Below are positions 1 to 8,538 of a stretch of DNA of 16,894 nucleotides, piece by piece. The position numbers and the translations under genes are program-made. The notes under the pieces are model-generated. The model was not told where the DNA came from. It was given only the letters and a program-made list of their open reading frames with translations, and searched no databases. Positions within the stretch are counted from its first letter, which is position 1. Each line of letters starts with the position of its first letter. The DNA is taken from the NCBI GenBank assembly GCA_025656435.1, contig JAHXHT010000025.1, positions 1 to 16,894 of the forward strand, given 5' to 3'. Source of the DNA: Candidatus Thiodiazotropha sp. (ex Gloverina cf. vestifex) (lineage in GTDB: Bacteria > Pseudomonadota > Gammaproteobacteria > Chromatiales > Chromatiaceae).

Positions 1-34
1 AGTCACAATTACGGCCATACAACCGCGCCTACGC

Positions 35-1208
35 CTATCGGGGACTAATCGCCTCGGCTTTCAGCCTTCCATGGCGATCAGCGAAGGTGTCAAGCAGTTG
101 CCGGGAAGGCTCCTTGTCCACATCAAGCAGGGTCACGGCCACATCGTCTCGGGATTTGTTGAGCATGTCCAGAATGTTCAATCCCTCCTCACCCAGGTCA
201 CTGGAAATCTGCCCGACCATATTGGGTACATTACTGTTGACGACAGCAATCCGACACCCCCCATTGCGAGGCAGGTTGATCATGGGAAAATTGACCGCAT
301 TCATGATATTGCCATTCTCCAGATAATCACTGACCTCTTCAGCGACCATGATCGCGCAGTTGTCCTCGGCTTCTTTGGTCGAAGCACCGAGATGAGGCAG
401 CGTAATGACGCGAGGATGATCCTTCAGGAGATTGCTGGAAAAGTCACAGACATAGGCATAGAGATGACCGCTATCGAGCGCCTCCACGACAGCGGCATCA
501 TCGATAATGCCGTTACGGGCAAAGTTGAGCAGCACCGCTCCCGGCTTCATCAACTTGATACGCTCGGCGTTGATGGTATTGGCTGTGGCATCGGTCAACG
601 GCACATGGAAGGTGACGAAATCCGATTTTGAAAGCAGATCATCCACACTCAGCGCCTGTTCCACCTCAGAGGCCAGCTTCCAAGCGCTTTGTACCGTGAT
701 AGTGGGATCGTAACCGGTCACCTTCATGCCCAAGCGCACGACAAGCGTTGGCAACCTTGACACCAATGGCGCCGAGACCGATAACCCCCATTGTTCTACC
801 AGGCAATTCGAAGCCGACGAAGTTCTTTTTCCCTGCCTCGACCTGTTTGGTAATTTCGGCATCTTCACCGGAAAGTCCGGTAGCGAATCGCCAGGCCTGT
901 CCGAGATTCCTCGCTGCGATCAGCGCACCGGCCATTACCAGCTCTTTCACTGCATTGGCATTGGCGCCTGGCGCATTGAAGACCGGTATCCCCTTTGCCG
1001 TCATATCGGCCACAGGGATATTGTTGACACCGGCGCCGGCTCTACCGATCGCCTTTACGGTTTCCGGCACGGTCATGTCATGCATCTTGTAAGAGCGCAA
1101 CAGGATTGCGTCCGGATGAGCAACCTCGGAAGCCACTTCGTAGCTGTCCCGCGGCAGCCGATCCAGTCCAGCCACGGAGATATTGTTGAGAGTCAGAATT
1201 TTGTACAT
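35..1208 (-). pseudogene. serA: D-3-phosphoglycerate dehydrogenase, frameshifted
   Basis: SerA oxidises 3-phosphoglycerate to 3-phosphohydroxypyruvate with NAD, the first step of serine synthesis. Two overlapping minus-strand reading frames each encode half. The upstream half (start 1208) carries RAGAGVNNI (56-64) and the Rossmann motif GLGAIG (144-149). The downstream half carries NFARNG (Arg231), the catalytic-type histidine in PHLGAST (His272) and a C-terminal ACT-like domain (about 319-390). The frames join if one base of the CCC at 729-731 (GGG on the coding strand) is removed, giving ...CRALG|MKVTGYDP... and a 390-residue protein, the normal length of the short ACT-containing SerA. Near the 3' end (about 65-95) the reading looks unlike an ACT terminus; a neighbouring frame reads LIAMEG, suggesting a compensating indel pair. 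serC lies 109 bp upstream, so the two are probably cotranscribed. The break may be a sequencing error or real decay. Confidence 0.85.
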
Positions 1209-1236
1209 GCTATTTCTCTGTCTACTGCTTTATACG

Positions 1237-1248
1237 CAATGCGCATTG
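1237..1248. repeat. 12-bp perfect palindrome between serC and serA
   Basis: CAATGCGCATTG reads identically on both strands and lies about 30 bp upstream of the serA start, in the 109-bp serC-serA gap. It could be an operator or a chance palindrome. No T-run follows it on either strand, so it is not a standard terminator. Confidence 0.25.
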
Positions 1249-1317
1249 GGGAAGTGTAAAATTGCCAGGCGCTAAGCTTTCGATTGCGGCCATCACACTT
1301 TCATTATGCTGCTGTTA

Positions 1318-2400
1318 TCAACCGTTAACCCGTTCGAATTCCTGCATAAAGTCAATCAGGACCTTAATACCCTCTTCCGGCATGGCGTTATAAATGCTGG
1401 CACGCATACCGCCTACGGAGCGATGACCCTTCAGGGTTTTGAGGCCAACGGCACCTGCTTCCTGCAGAAATTTGGCATCCAGTTCCGAATCGGCCAATGT
1501 GAATGGCACATTCATCCAGGAACGACTCTCTACTGCTATGGGATTGGCGTAAAAACCGGAATTGTCGATTGTGCTGTAGAGGGCCTGTGCCTTGCGCTGA
1601 TTGATTTCAGCCATAGCACCGAGCCCACCTTTATCGAGCAGCCATTTGAAAACCAAGCCAGCGAGATACCAACCATAGGTAGGTGGTGTGTTGTACATGG
1701 AACCGTTTTCGCTGTGCGTGGCATATTGGAACATCACAGGCGCCCCATCAACCGCATTGCCGATGAGATCCTCGCGCACAATAGCCAGTGTGAGGCCTGC
1801 AGGCCCGATATTCTTCTGTGCACCGGCGTAAATAATGCCGTAACGCGATACATCAATCGGCCGGGAGAGAATTGTGGATGAGAAGTCTGCTATCAGAGGG
1901 ACATCTCCCGTCTCCGGCACATAAGGAAACTCCACTCCTTGGATGGTCTCATTGGGCGTGTAGTGGACATAAGCAGCATCGCCACTCAGATTAAGTTCGG
2001 ACTGAGCCGGCGTGGAAGTGAATTTACCCGCTTCTGTGGTAGCTGCGATGTTGACATCCGCATAACGCTTGGCTTCGGCAATGGCCTTTTTGGACCAGGA
2101 ACCGGTGTTGAGATAGTCCACTCGCTTGTTGTCACGGGTCAGGTTCATCGGCACCATGGCGAACTGACTTGAGGCGCCGCCCTGCAGAAACAGTACCTTG
2201 TAGTTCTCCGGAACGGCCAGAAGCTGCCTGAGATCGGCTTCGGCCTGCTCGGCAATCGACATGAACTCCTTACCGCGATGGCTCATCTCCATCACCGACA
2301 TACCGGCGCCACGCCAATCCACCAGCTCTGTCTGGGCCTGTTGCAGTACAGCTTCAGGTAACATGGCCGGTCCGGCACTGAAATTAAAGACTCGTGACAT
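1318..2400 (-). CDS. serC: Phosphoserine aminotransferase
   Basis: SerC transfers the amino group of glutamate to 3-phosphohydroxypyruvate, giving phosphoserine, and also acts on the analogous intermediate of pyridoxal-phosphate synthesis. It is a cytoplasmic class-V-fold PLP enzyme. The 360-residue protein opens with the family-typical FNFSAGPAMLP, then has HRG (41-43), the phosphate-binding GGAS (74-77) and the AGAQKNIGPAG segment with the Schiff-base lysine at 196, matching the family position near 198. The start at 2400 is preceded by a good ribosome-binding site (GAGAGGA, about 5 bases away). The gene lies 66 bp downstream of gyrA and 109 bp upstream of serA on the same strand, so SerC and SerA form a serine-synthesis pair. 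It is full length. Confidence 0.97.
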   Translation of the reverse strand: MSRVFNFSAGPAMLPEAVLQQAQTELVDWRGAGMSVMEMSHRGKEFMSIAEQAEADLRQLLAVPENYKVLFLQGGASSQFAMVPMNLTRDNKRVDYLNTGSWSKKAIAEAKRYADVNIAATTEAGKFTSTPAQSELNLSGDAAYVHYTPNETIQGVEFPYVPETGDVPLIADFSSTILSRPIDVSRYGIIYAGAQKNIGPAGLTLAIVREDLIGNAVDGAPVMFQYATHSENGSMYNTPPTYGWYLAGLVFKWLLDKGGLGAMAEINQRKAQALYSTIDNSGFYANPIAVESRSWMNVPFTLADSELDAKFLQEAGAVGLKTLKGHRSVGGMRASIYNAMPEEGIKVLIDFMQEFERVNG

Positions 2401-2466
2401 CTTTTCCTCTCGACTTATTGATTCAAAATACGATTTACCCAGACTTCGAGGTTTTGGGCTAACCTG

Positions 2467-5049
2467 TCACTCGCTCTCGGTTGATGGCTCGGTATCATCC
2501 TCATCAGCATCGGACGCTTCACCTTCAAGGTTCTCGACCCGTTCGATACCAATCAGCTTCTCCTTCTTGCTCAGGCGTATCATGATCACGCCCTGGGTGT
2601 TTCGACCCATACGGGAGACATCAGCCACACGGTTGCGTACCAGCGTACCGCCATTGGTGATCATCATGACTTCATCGTCATCGACCACCTGCACTGCACC
2701 AACCACAGCACCGTTACGATCCGAGGTCTGGATTGAGATGACGCCCTGGCCGCCCCGGCCATGCACTGGATATTCGTTGACTTCGGTTCGCTTGCCATAA
2801 CCGTTTTCAGTCACGGTCAACACATCACCTTCGGAAGCAACAATGAGGGAGACCACCTGCTGGCCATCCTCCAGACGGATACCCCTGACGCCACAAGCAG
2901 TACGGCCCATGGCTCGCACTTTCGATTCAGAAAAGCGTACAGCCTTGCCGGTGCTGCTGAAGAGCAGGATGTCCTGTTGGCCATCTGTAACGGCAACACC
3001 CACCAGCTTGTCGCCATCTCTTAGATCAACCGCGATAATGCCGCTGGCACGGGGTCGTGAGAAAGCCTCCAATGGGGTCTTTTTCACCGTTCCCGAACTG
3101 GTGGCCATAAAGATGTAGCGATCTGCTTCGTAATCACGCACGGGCAGGATAGCGTTAATCTGCTCATCGGCATCCAGCGGCAAGAGATTGACGATCGGTT
3201 TGCCGCGGGCGTTACGACCCGCCTGTGGCAGTTCATAGACTTTCAACCAGTAAACCTTGCCTTGGTTCGAGAAGCAGAGAATGGTGTCGTGGGTGCTGGC
3301 GACGAAGAGCTTATCGACGAAATCCTCGTCCTTGGTGGCAGTGGCGATCTTGCCCTTGCCGCCGCGTCTTTGCGCCTGATAGGTGCTGACTGGTTGCGCC
3401 TTGGCGTAGCCTGCATGGGAGAGCGTTACCACCACGTCTTCTTCGGTGATCAGATCCTCCAGCGTCAGATCGAGACGATTCTGGATAATCTCGGTGCGGC
3501 GTTCATCACCATATTGTTCGCGTATCTCCACCAGCTCATCACGGATCACCTGCATGAGCCGATCCGGGTTGCCCAAAATATCAAGCAGATCCGCAATTTT
3601 CTCCAATAACTCCTCATATTCCTTGATTATTTTATCCTGCTCCAGACCCGTGAGCCGGTGCAGACGCAAATCAAGGATAGCCTGAGTCTGGACCTCGGTA
3701 AGACGGTAACCCGCCTCGGTAAGACCGTATTCATCAGAAAGTTCTTCGGGCCTCGTGCTGGAGGCGCCGCTCCTCTGCAACATCGACTCGACCACGCCCG
3801 ACTGCCAGACACGTTCCAACAACGCCTTTTTCGCTTCCGCCGGACTGGCAGCCTGCTTGATCAGCTGGATCACCTCATCGATATTGACCAGCGCAACCGC
3901 CAATCCCTCCAGCACATGGGCACGATCCCGCGCTTTGCGAAGCTCAAAAAGCGTTCGGCGTGTTACTACTTCACGACGGTGACGGATGAAAAACTCAAGT
4001 AGCTGTTTCAGATTGAGCAGACGCGGCATGCCGTCCACCAGCGCCACCATATTGATGCCGAAGACACTCTGCATGGCGGTCTGCTGAAACAGGTTGTTCA
4101 TCACCACTTCAGCCACTTCACCACGACGCAGTTCGATGACAATGCGCATGCCGTCCTTATCGGACTCATCGCGCAGTTCGGTGATACCTTCTATCCGCTT
4201 GTCTTTGACCAGCTCAGCGATCTTCTCGATCAGCCTGGCCTTGTTGACTTGATACGGCAACTCGTGGACCACAATGGTCTGTTTGCCATTGGCTGGATTG
4301 GTCTCTATCTCAGTACGGGCGCGCATGTAGATCCGGCCCCGTCCCGTTTGGTAGGCCTCATGGATACCATTGGCGCCGTTGATCAGACCGGCTGTGGGGA
4401 AATCGGGTCCGGGCAGAAACTGCATCAATTCGCTGACACTGGTCTCCGGCGCGTCTATCAGTGCCACACAGGCATTGATGACCTCGGTCAGATTGTGCGG
4501 TGGCACATTAGTCGCCATACCGACGGCAATACCGGCAGAACCATTGATCAGAAGATTGGGAATACGCGCAGGGAGGACAGCAGGCTCGTTTTCCGTATCA
4601 TCGTAATTGGGTACAAAGTCAACCGTCTGTTTGTCGAGATCATCCAGCATGGTCTGGGCGATCTTGGCCATGCGTACCTCGGTATAACGCATGGCGGCCG
4701 GTGAATCTCCATCCACGGAACCGAAATTGCCCTGGCCATCGACCAGCATGTAACGCATCGAGAAGGGTTGTGCCATTCTGACGATGGTGTCGTAGACGGC
4801 GGTATCACCATGCGGGTGGTACTTACCAATCACGTCACCAACGATACGTGCCGATTTCTTATAGGCCTTGTTCCAATCGTTGCCCAACTCGTTCATGGCA
4901 AACAGCACACGACGATGGACCGGCTTGAGGCCGTCGCGGACATCAGGCAGGGCTCGTCCCACGATGACGCTCATGGCGTAGTCGAGGTAGGACTGGCGCA
5001 TCTCATCTTCGAGATTGACGGGAAGGACTTCTTTGGCGAATTCGCTCAT
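2467..5049 (-). CDS. gyrA: DNA gyrase subunit A
   Basis: GyrA is the breakage-reunion subunit of the A2B2 gyrase, which adds negative supercoils using ATP hydrolysed by GyrB. The 860-residue protein is full length. The N-terminal part has the quinolone-resistance region GKYHPHGDTAVYDTIVR (75-91), with Thr83 and Asp87, and the catalytic tyrosine Tyr122 in AAMRYTEVR. The C-terminal beta-pinwheel begins near 530 and contains the gyrase-specific GyrA box QRRGGKG at 560-566, which separates it from ParC. The protein ends in an acidic tail (about 843-860). Thr83 is, from family knowledge, the wild-type residue in some gammaproteobacteria (Pseudomonas) and by itself does not mean quinolone resistance. 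The ribosome-binding site (GAAGAA) is weak. mtnA lies upstream on the same strand but is separated by a terminator, so gyrA probably has its own promoter in 5050-5140. Confidence 0.99.
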   Translation of the reverse strand: MSEFAKEVLPVNLEDEMRQSYLDYAMSVIVGRALPDVRDGLKPVHRRVLFAMNELGNDWNKAYKKSARIVGDVIGKYHPHGDTAVYDTIVRMAQPFSMRYMLVDGQGNFGSVDGDSPAAMRYTEVRMAKIAQTMLDDLDKQTVDFVPNYDDTENEPAVLPARIPNLLINGSAGIAVGMATNVPPHNLTEVINACVALIDAPETSVSELMQFLPGPDFPTAGLINGANGIHEAYQTGRGRIYMRARTEIETNPANGKQTIVVHELPYQVNKARLIEKIAELVKDKRIEGITELRDESDKDGMRIVIELRRGEVAEVVMNNLFQQTAMQSVFGINMVALVDGMPRLLNLKQLLEFFIRHRREVVTRRTLFELRKARDRAHVLEGLAVALVNIDEVIQLIKQAASPAEAKKALLERVWQSGVVESMLQRSGASSTRPEELSDEYGLTEAGYRLTEVQTQAILDLRLHRLTGLEQDKIIKEYEELLEKIADLLDILGNPDRLMQVIRDELVEIREQYGDERRTEIIQNRLDLTLEDLITEEDVVVTLSHAGYAKAQPVSTYQAQRRGGKGKIATATKDEDFVDKLFVASTHDTILCFSNQGKVYWLKVYELPQAGRNARGKPIVNLLPLDADEQINAILPVRDYEADRYIFMATSSGTVKKTPLEAFSRPRASGIIAVDLRDGDKLVGVAVTDGQQDILLFSSTGKAVRFSESKVRAMGRTACGVRGIRLEDGQQVVSLIVASEGDVLTVTENGYGKRTEVNEYPVHGRGGQGVISIQTSDRNGAVVGAVQVVDDDEVMMITNGGTLVRNRVADVSRMGRNTQGVIMIRLSKKEKLIGIERVENLEGEASDADEDDTEPSTESE

Positions 5050-5143
5050 ATTTCTTCGATATCTTTGCTATCGCCCCAGCCGAATCTGTGAGGCGTCAGA
5101 AAAAGGAGGAGTGTACCATAATCCCCTGACCCTGTGCTGTATA

Positions 5144-5174
5144 AAAAACGCCTGAAATCTACTTTCAGGGCGTC
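5144..5174 (-). terminator. Rho-independent terminator after mtnA
   Basis: On the minus strand, ACGCC(C)TGAAA at 5174-5164 pairs with TTTCAGGCGT at 5158-5149, with one bulged C and a 5-base loop. Six Ts follow at 5149-5144. It begins 6 bases after the mtnA stop and separates mtnA from gyrA. Confidence 0.9.
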
Positions 5175-5179
5175 TCAGA

Positions 5180-6247
5180 TCAACTCACCATAAGTTTTTG
5201 CATCTTTTTCTCATTTGGCGAGAGCACAACCCTCTTCTCCGTGACGATGGCATCCACCAATGCCGCCGGTGTCACGTCGAAAACCGGATTCCACGCCTCA
5301 GCACCGGCAGCAGCCATACGCTGACCGCCGCAAGAGAGCAGCTCTTCGCTCTCCCTCACTTCGATTGGGATATCCGCCCCTGACTTGACGTCCATATCGA
5401 TGGTTGAGGTCGGTGCCGCCACCATCACCCGAACACCATGGTGCTTTGCTGCCACCGCCAGACCATAGGTACCGATTTTGTTCGCCACATCACCATTGGC
5501 AGCAATCCGGTCAGAACCAACGATCACCCAACCGATCCCGCCCTGGGACATGAGACTGGCGGATGCACCGTCCACCAGCAGGCTCACGGGAATTTTGTCA
5601 TGCAGCAATTCCCAGGCAGTCAGGCGCGCACCCTGCATCCAGGGCCGGGTTTCATCCGCGTAAACCCGTTCGATCAGGTTTTTCTCGTAAGCGGCACGAA
5701 TCACTCCCAGTGCCGTACCATAGCCACCGGTCGCCAGCGCCCCGGCGTTGCAATGGGTGATCACACCGGTTGTCTCCTCAATCAGCGCCGCACCCAGCTC
5801 TCCCATGCGACGATTGGCCTGGATGTCCTCCTGATGGATCGATGATGCTTCATTGACGAGGGCTTCGATGGGATCTCCCTGATCAGGCAAGCGAGCAATC
5901 AGTTTCCTCATTCTGTCCAGCGCCCAGAAGAGATTCACTGCCGTCGGGCGCGACAGGCGCAGAACTTCCAGATCAGGCAACATGGCCTGCTTCCAATCAG
6001 CGCCTGAACCACGATAGGCATCTCTCGCGGCAAGCACCACACCAAAGGCTGCGGTGATCCCGATGGCGGGTGCACCCCGTACTACCATTTGCCGGATGGC
6101 ATCGGCAACTGCCTGGCCTGAATGGAGCTCAAGATAGTCAGCACGTTCAGGCAGGTAGCGCTGATCCAGCAGAAAAAAATGGCCCTCACGCCAGACAATG
6201 GCTTCGTCTGGTGAAGGATTGGGGAGAGAGATTGTTGTATCTTGCAT
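5180..6247 (-). CDS. mtnA: Methylthioribose-1-phosphate isomerase
   Basis: MtnA converts 5-methylthioribose-1-phosphate to methylthioribulose-1-phosphate in the salvage of methylthioadenosine, the by-product of polyamine synthesis. From the ATG at 6247 the protein has 355 residues, close to the roughly 350 usual for the family. It contains RGAPAIG (57-63), the catalytic cysteine Cys166 in HCNAGALATGGYG and the catalytic aspartate Asp246 in VGSDRIAANGDVANKIGTY, the pair that separates true MtnA from eIF2B-like relatives. The frame stays open back to 6448, but the added residues do not resemble the family and run into the divergent promoter region. An ATG at 6262 is a possible alternative start. 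The gene diverges from mtaD, which handles the same nucleoside. No mtnB, mtnC or mtnD is seen in this window. Confidence 0.95.
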   Translation of the reverse strand: MQDTTISLPNPSPDEAIVWREGHFFLLDQRYLPERADYLELHSGQAVADAIRQMVVRGAPAIGITAAFGVVLAARDAYRGSGADWKQAMLPDLEVLRLSRPTAVNLFWALDRMRKLIARLPDQGDPIEALVNEASSIHQEDIQANRRMGELGAALIEETTGVITHCNAGALATGGYGTALGVIRAAYEKNLIERVYADETRPWMQGARLTAWELLHDKIPVSLLVDGASASLMSQGGIGWVIVGSDRIAANGDVANKIGTYGLAVAAKHHGVRVMVAAPTSTIDMDVKSGADIPIEVRESEELLSCGGQRMAAAGAEAWNPVFDVTPAALVDAIVTEKRVVLSPNEKKMQKLMVS

Positions 6248-6397
6248 CTTGCTGTATCCCATGGTGGATTGACTAAAGCCACTAACACTTAGCTGAATGG
6301 CAGCAATGATCAAATCTGCACGATTGGGCACTAAGTTTTTCTTGTCGATATAGAAGCTTAAAGAATCTTTCGTTGCACTTCTTCGCATACTCTGCGG

Positions 6398-6428
6398 TAT
6401 AGTTTCGTCACTTCCAAGCGAAACTATA
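6398..6428. promoter_or_regulatory. Perfect 10-bp inverted repeat in mtnA/mtaD divergent region
   Basis: TATAGTTTCG at 6398-6407 and its exact complement CGAAACTATA at 6419-6428 flank an 11-base spacer. Each arm includes TATAGT, a plausible -10 hexamer reading outward on its own strand. The repeat ends 19 bases before the mtaD start. It could be an operator or an RNA hairpin in the mtaD leader. No regulator is encoded nearby to identify it. Confidence 0.6.
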
Positions 6429-6447
6429 TTAAGAAAAAAGGCTAGCA

Positions 6448-7767
6448 ATGTCTGAAAAGGTCGACCTACTGCTCCACGCTGACTGGATCATTCCCGTGGT
6501 GCCGGAAAATCAGGTGCTGGAACACCACTCCCTGGCCATCAAGGACGGCAGAATACACGCTATTCTGCCGACTGTGGAGGCAGATCAAGCGTTCCTGGCC
6601 GAGCAGGAGAAACAACTGCCAGGACATGCCCTGATGCCGGGGCTCATCAATGCACATACCCACGCATCCATGTCCCTGTTTCGGGGCCTGGCAGACGATC
6701 TCCCACTGATGAGCTGGCTCAACGAACACATCTGGCCGGCGGAAGGGAAATGGGTCAACGAAGAATTCATCCACGATGGCAGCCAACTGGCCATTGCAGA
6801 GATGCTTCTCGGTGGCACCACTTGCTTTAATGATATGTACTTCTTCCCCGATGTGACGGGACGTGTGGCAGATGCGGCGGGCATTCGGGCTGTGGTAGGG
6901 TTGATTGCTCTCGACTTTCCATCAGTCTGGGCTGCGGATGGCGACGAGTACCTGCACAAAGGACTCCAGGTACACGACCAATTCCGCAACAATCCACTGA
7001 TCCATACCGCATTCGCACCCCATGCACCCTACTCCGTTGCTGATCCGATATTGGAGCGTGTCCGCGTGCTTGCGGATGAACTGGAGATTCCGGTACACAT
7101 CCACCTTCACGAAACCAATGACGAGATTCAACAGAGCCTGCAACATCACGCCTGTCGGCCAATGACCCGGCTGCAACAACTGGGGTTGTTGTCACCTTCG
7201 CTGATGGCGATCCATATGACTCACCTCGAAGATGATGAGATAGGGTTGTTCGCCACCTCGGGCGGGCATGTCGTGCACTGTCCGGAATCGAACCTCAAGC
7301 TCGCCAGCGGCTTCTGCCCGGTCAGCCGTCTAATGGATGCCGGGATCAATGTGGCCTTAGGCACAGACGGTGCAGCCAGCAACAACGATCTCAATATGTT
7401 CAGTGAAATGCATACTGCCGCCTTGTTGGCCAAGGGTGTAGCGGGAGATGCCAGCGCGCTACCGGCTGCCAAGGCCCTCTCCATGGCCACCATCAACGGT
7501 GCCAGGGCATTGGGCCTGGAACACGAAACAGGCTCTCTCGAAATTGGTAAATCAGCCGATCTGATTGCCGTCGATCTGGATCGATTGCAAAGCCAACCCA
7601 TCTATCATCCCATTTCACAATTGGTCTATGCCGCTGGCAGGGAGCAAGTCAGAGAGGTCTGGGTAGCTGGCAGACAAGTTGTCAGCGAGGGCAGCCTGAC
7701 CACGCTGGATCCTGAACGGCTGCTCAAGCGGGCAGGCGACTGGCGTGAACGAATCGCTGAAAGCTGA
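6448..7767 (+). CDS. mtaD: 5'-methylthioadenosine / S-adenosylhomocysteine deaminase family
   Basis: This cytoplasmic metal-dependent amidohydrolase of the TRZ/ATZ group deaminates methylthioadenosine (and often S-adenosylhomocysteine) to the inosine derivative. In organisms using this route, a phosphorylase then makes methylthioribose-1-phosphate, the substrate of MtnA encoded next door. The 439-residue protein has the metal-binding HxH (His70, His72 in NAHTHASMSLFRG), the histidine cluster VHIHLHE (217-222), HMTHLED (256-262) and the late metal aspartate Asp307 in GTDGAASNN, all in standard order. The start at 6448 has a close AAAAAGG ribosome-binding site. Relatives with the same fold deaminate other purines or triazines; the neighbour mtnA favours methylthioadenosine. 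ubiG follows after 58 bp. Confidence 0.92.
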   Translation: MSEKVDLLLHADWIIPVVPENQVLEHHSLAIKDGRIHAILPTVEADQAFLAEQEKQLPGHALMPGLINAHTHASMSLFRGLADDLPLMSWLNEHIWPAEGKWVNEEFIHDGSQLAIAEMLLGGTTCFNDMYFFPDVTGRVADAAGIRAVVGLIALDFPSVWAADGDEYLHKGLQVHDQFRNNPLIHTAFAPHAPYSVADPILERVRVLADELEIPVHIHLHETNDEIQQSLQHHACRPMTRLQQLGLLSPSLMAIHMTHLEDDEIGLFATSGGHVVHCPESNLKLASGFCPVSRLMDAGINVALGTDGAASNNDLNMFSEMHTAALLAKGVAGDASALPAAKALSMATINGARALGLEHETGSLEIGKSADLIAVDLDRLQSQPIYHPISQLVYAAGREQVREVWVAGRQVVSEGSLTTLDPERLLKRAGDWRERIAES

Positions 7768-7825
7768 GTCCATCAAACGAGTAGTGTAATCTACACACCC
7801 CTGAAACCTTTCGAGCAGGCCGTAT

Positions 7826-8530
7826 ATGAATCGGGAACAGATCAACGTCGATCACGCTGAAGTCAGTAAATTCGAAGAGCTGGCAGCTCGCTGGTGGGAC
7901 CCTCACAGTGAATTCAAGCCCCTACACGAAATCAATCCTCTGCGACTAGGCTACATTGACCACATAGTCCCCCTGGCAGGAAAAAAGGTGCTGGATGTGG
8001 GATGCGGCGGCGGTATCCTCTCCGAAAGCATGGCGGCCAAGGGCGCGCATGTCACGGGAATCGACATGGGGGAAGCGCCTCTGCAGATTGCCCGTCTGCA
8101 TCTGCTGGAGTCTGGTCTAGATGTCGACTACCAGCGAATACCAGTAGAGCAGCTAGCAGCCGATCAGCCGGCGTCTTTCGATGTGGTGACCTGCATGGAA
8201 ATGCTGGAACATGTGCCTGATCCCGCCTCAGTGGTCAATGCCTGCAACCAACTGGTCAAACCGGGAGGCAGTGTCTTCTTCTCGACCATCAACCGCAATC
8301 CGAAAGCGTACCTCTTCGCCATTGTTGGCGCCGAATACCTCCTCAAGCTACTCCCCAGAGGCACGCACGACTACAGCAAATTTATCCGGCCCTCAGAACT
8401 CGCAGGATGGGTGCGTACCGCCGGTCTGCACAGTAGCGATATGACCGGCCTCAGCTATAACCCACTATCGCGTGACTACAAATTGTCTGACGATGTGAAT
8501 GTGAACTATATGATCGCAACAAAAAAATAA
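7826..8530 (+). CDS. ubiG: Ubiquinone O-methyltransferase UbiG
   Basis: UbiG performs both O-methylations of ubiquinone synthesis using S-adenosylmethionine, in the cytoplasm at the membrane-associated Ubi complex. The 234-residue protein is full length. It has the N-terminal signature VDHAEVSKFEELAARWWDP (8-26), the S-adenosylmethionine-binding motif VLDVGCGGG (55-63) with the acidic residue in GIDM (78-81), and EMLEHVPDP after the central strand. The start at 7826 is supported by alignment of this N-terminus to the family; the ribosome-binding site (AGCAGG) is modest. The next gene begins 8 bases after the stop, so the two are probably translated from one message. Confidence 0.97.
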   Translation: MNREQINVDHAEVSKFEELAARWWDPHSEFKPLHEINPLRLGYIDHIVPLAGKKVLDVGCGGGILSESMAAKGAHVTGIDMGEAPLQIARLHLLESGLDVDYQRIPVEQLAADQPASFDVVTCMEMLEHVPDPASVVNACNQLVKPGGSVFFSTINRNPKAYLFAIVGAEYLLKLLPRGTHDYSKFIRPSELAGWVRTAGLHSSDMTGLSYNPLSRDYKLSDDVNVNYMIATKK

Positions 8531-8538
8531 GCCCCGTG

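Noticed and set aside
2675..2720. Quinolone resistance or ParC identity for the gyrA gene
   Set aside because: The GyrA box QRRGGKG fixes it as GyrA. Thr83 with Asp87 is a wild-type combination in some gammaproteobacteria, so no resistance is claimed.
6248..6448. N-terminal extension of mtnA to a start at 6448
   Set aside because: The extra residues do not resemble MtnA, would make it far longer than the family, and run through the divergent regulatory repeat into the mtaD start codon.
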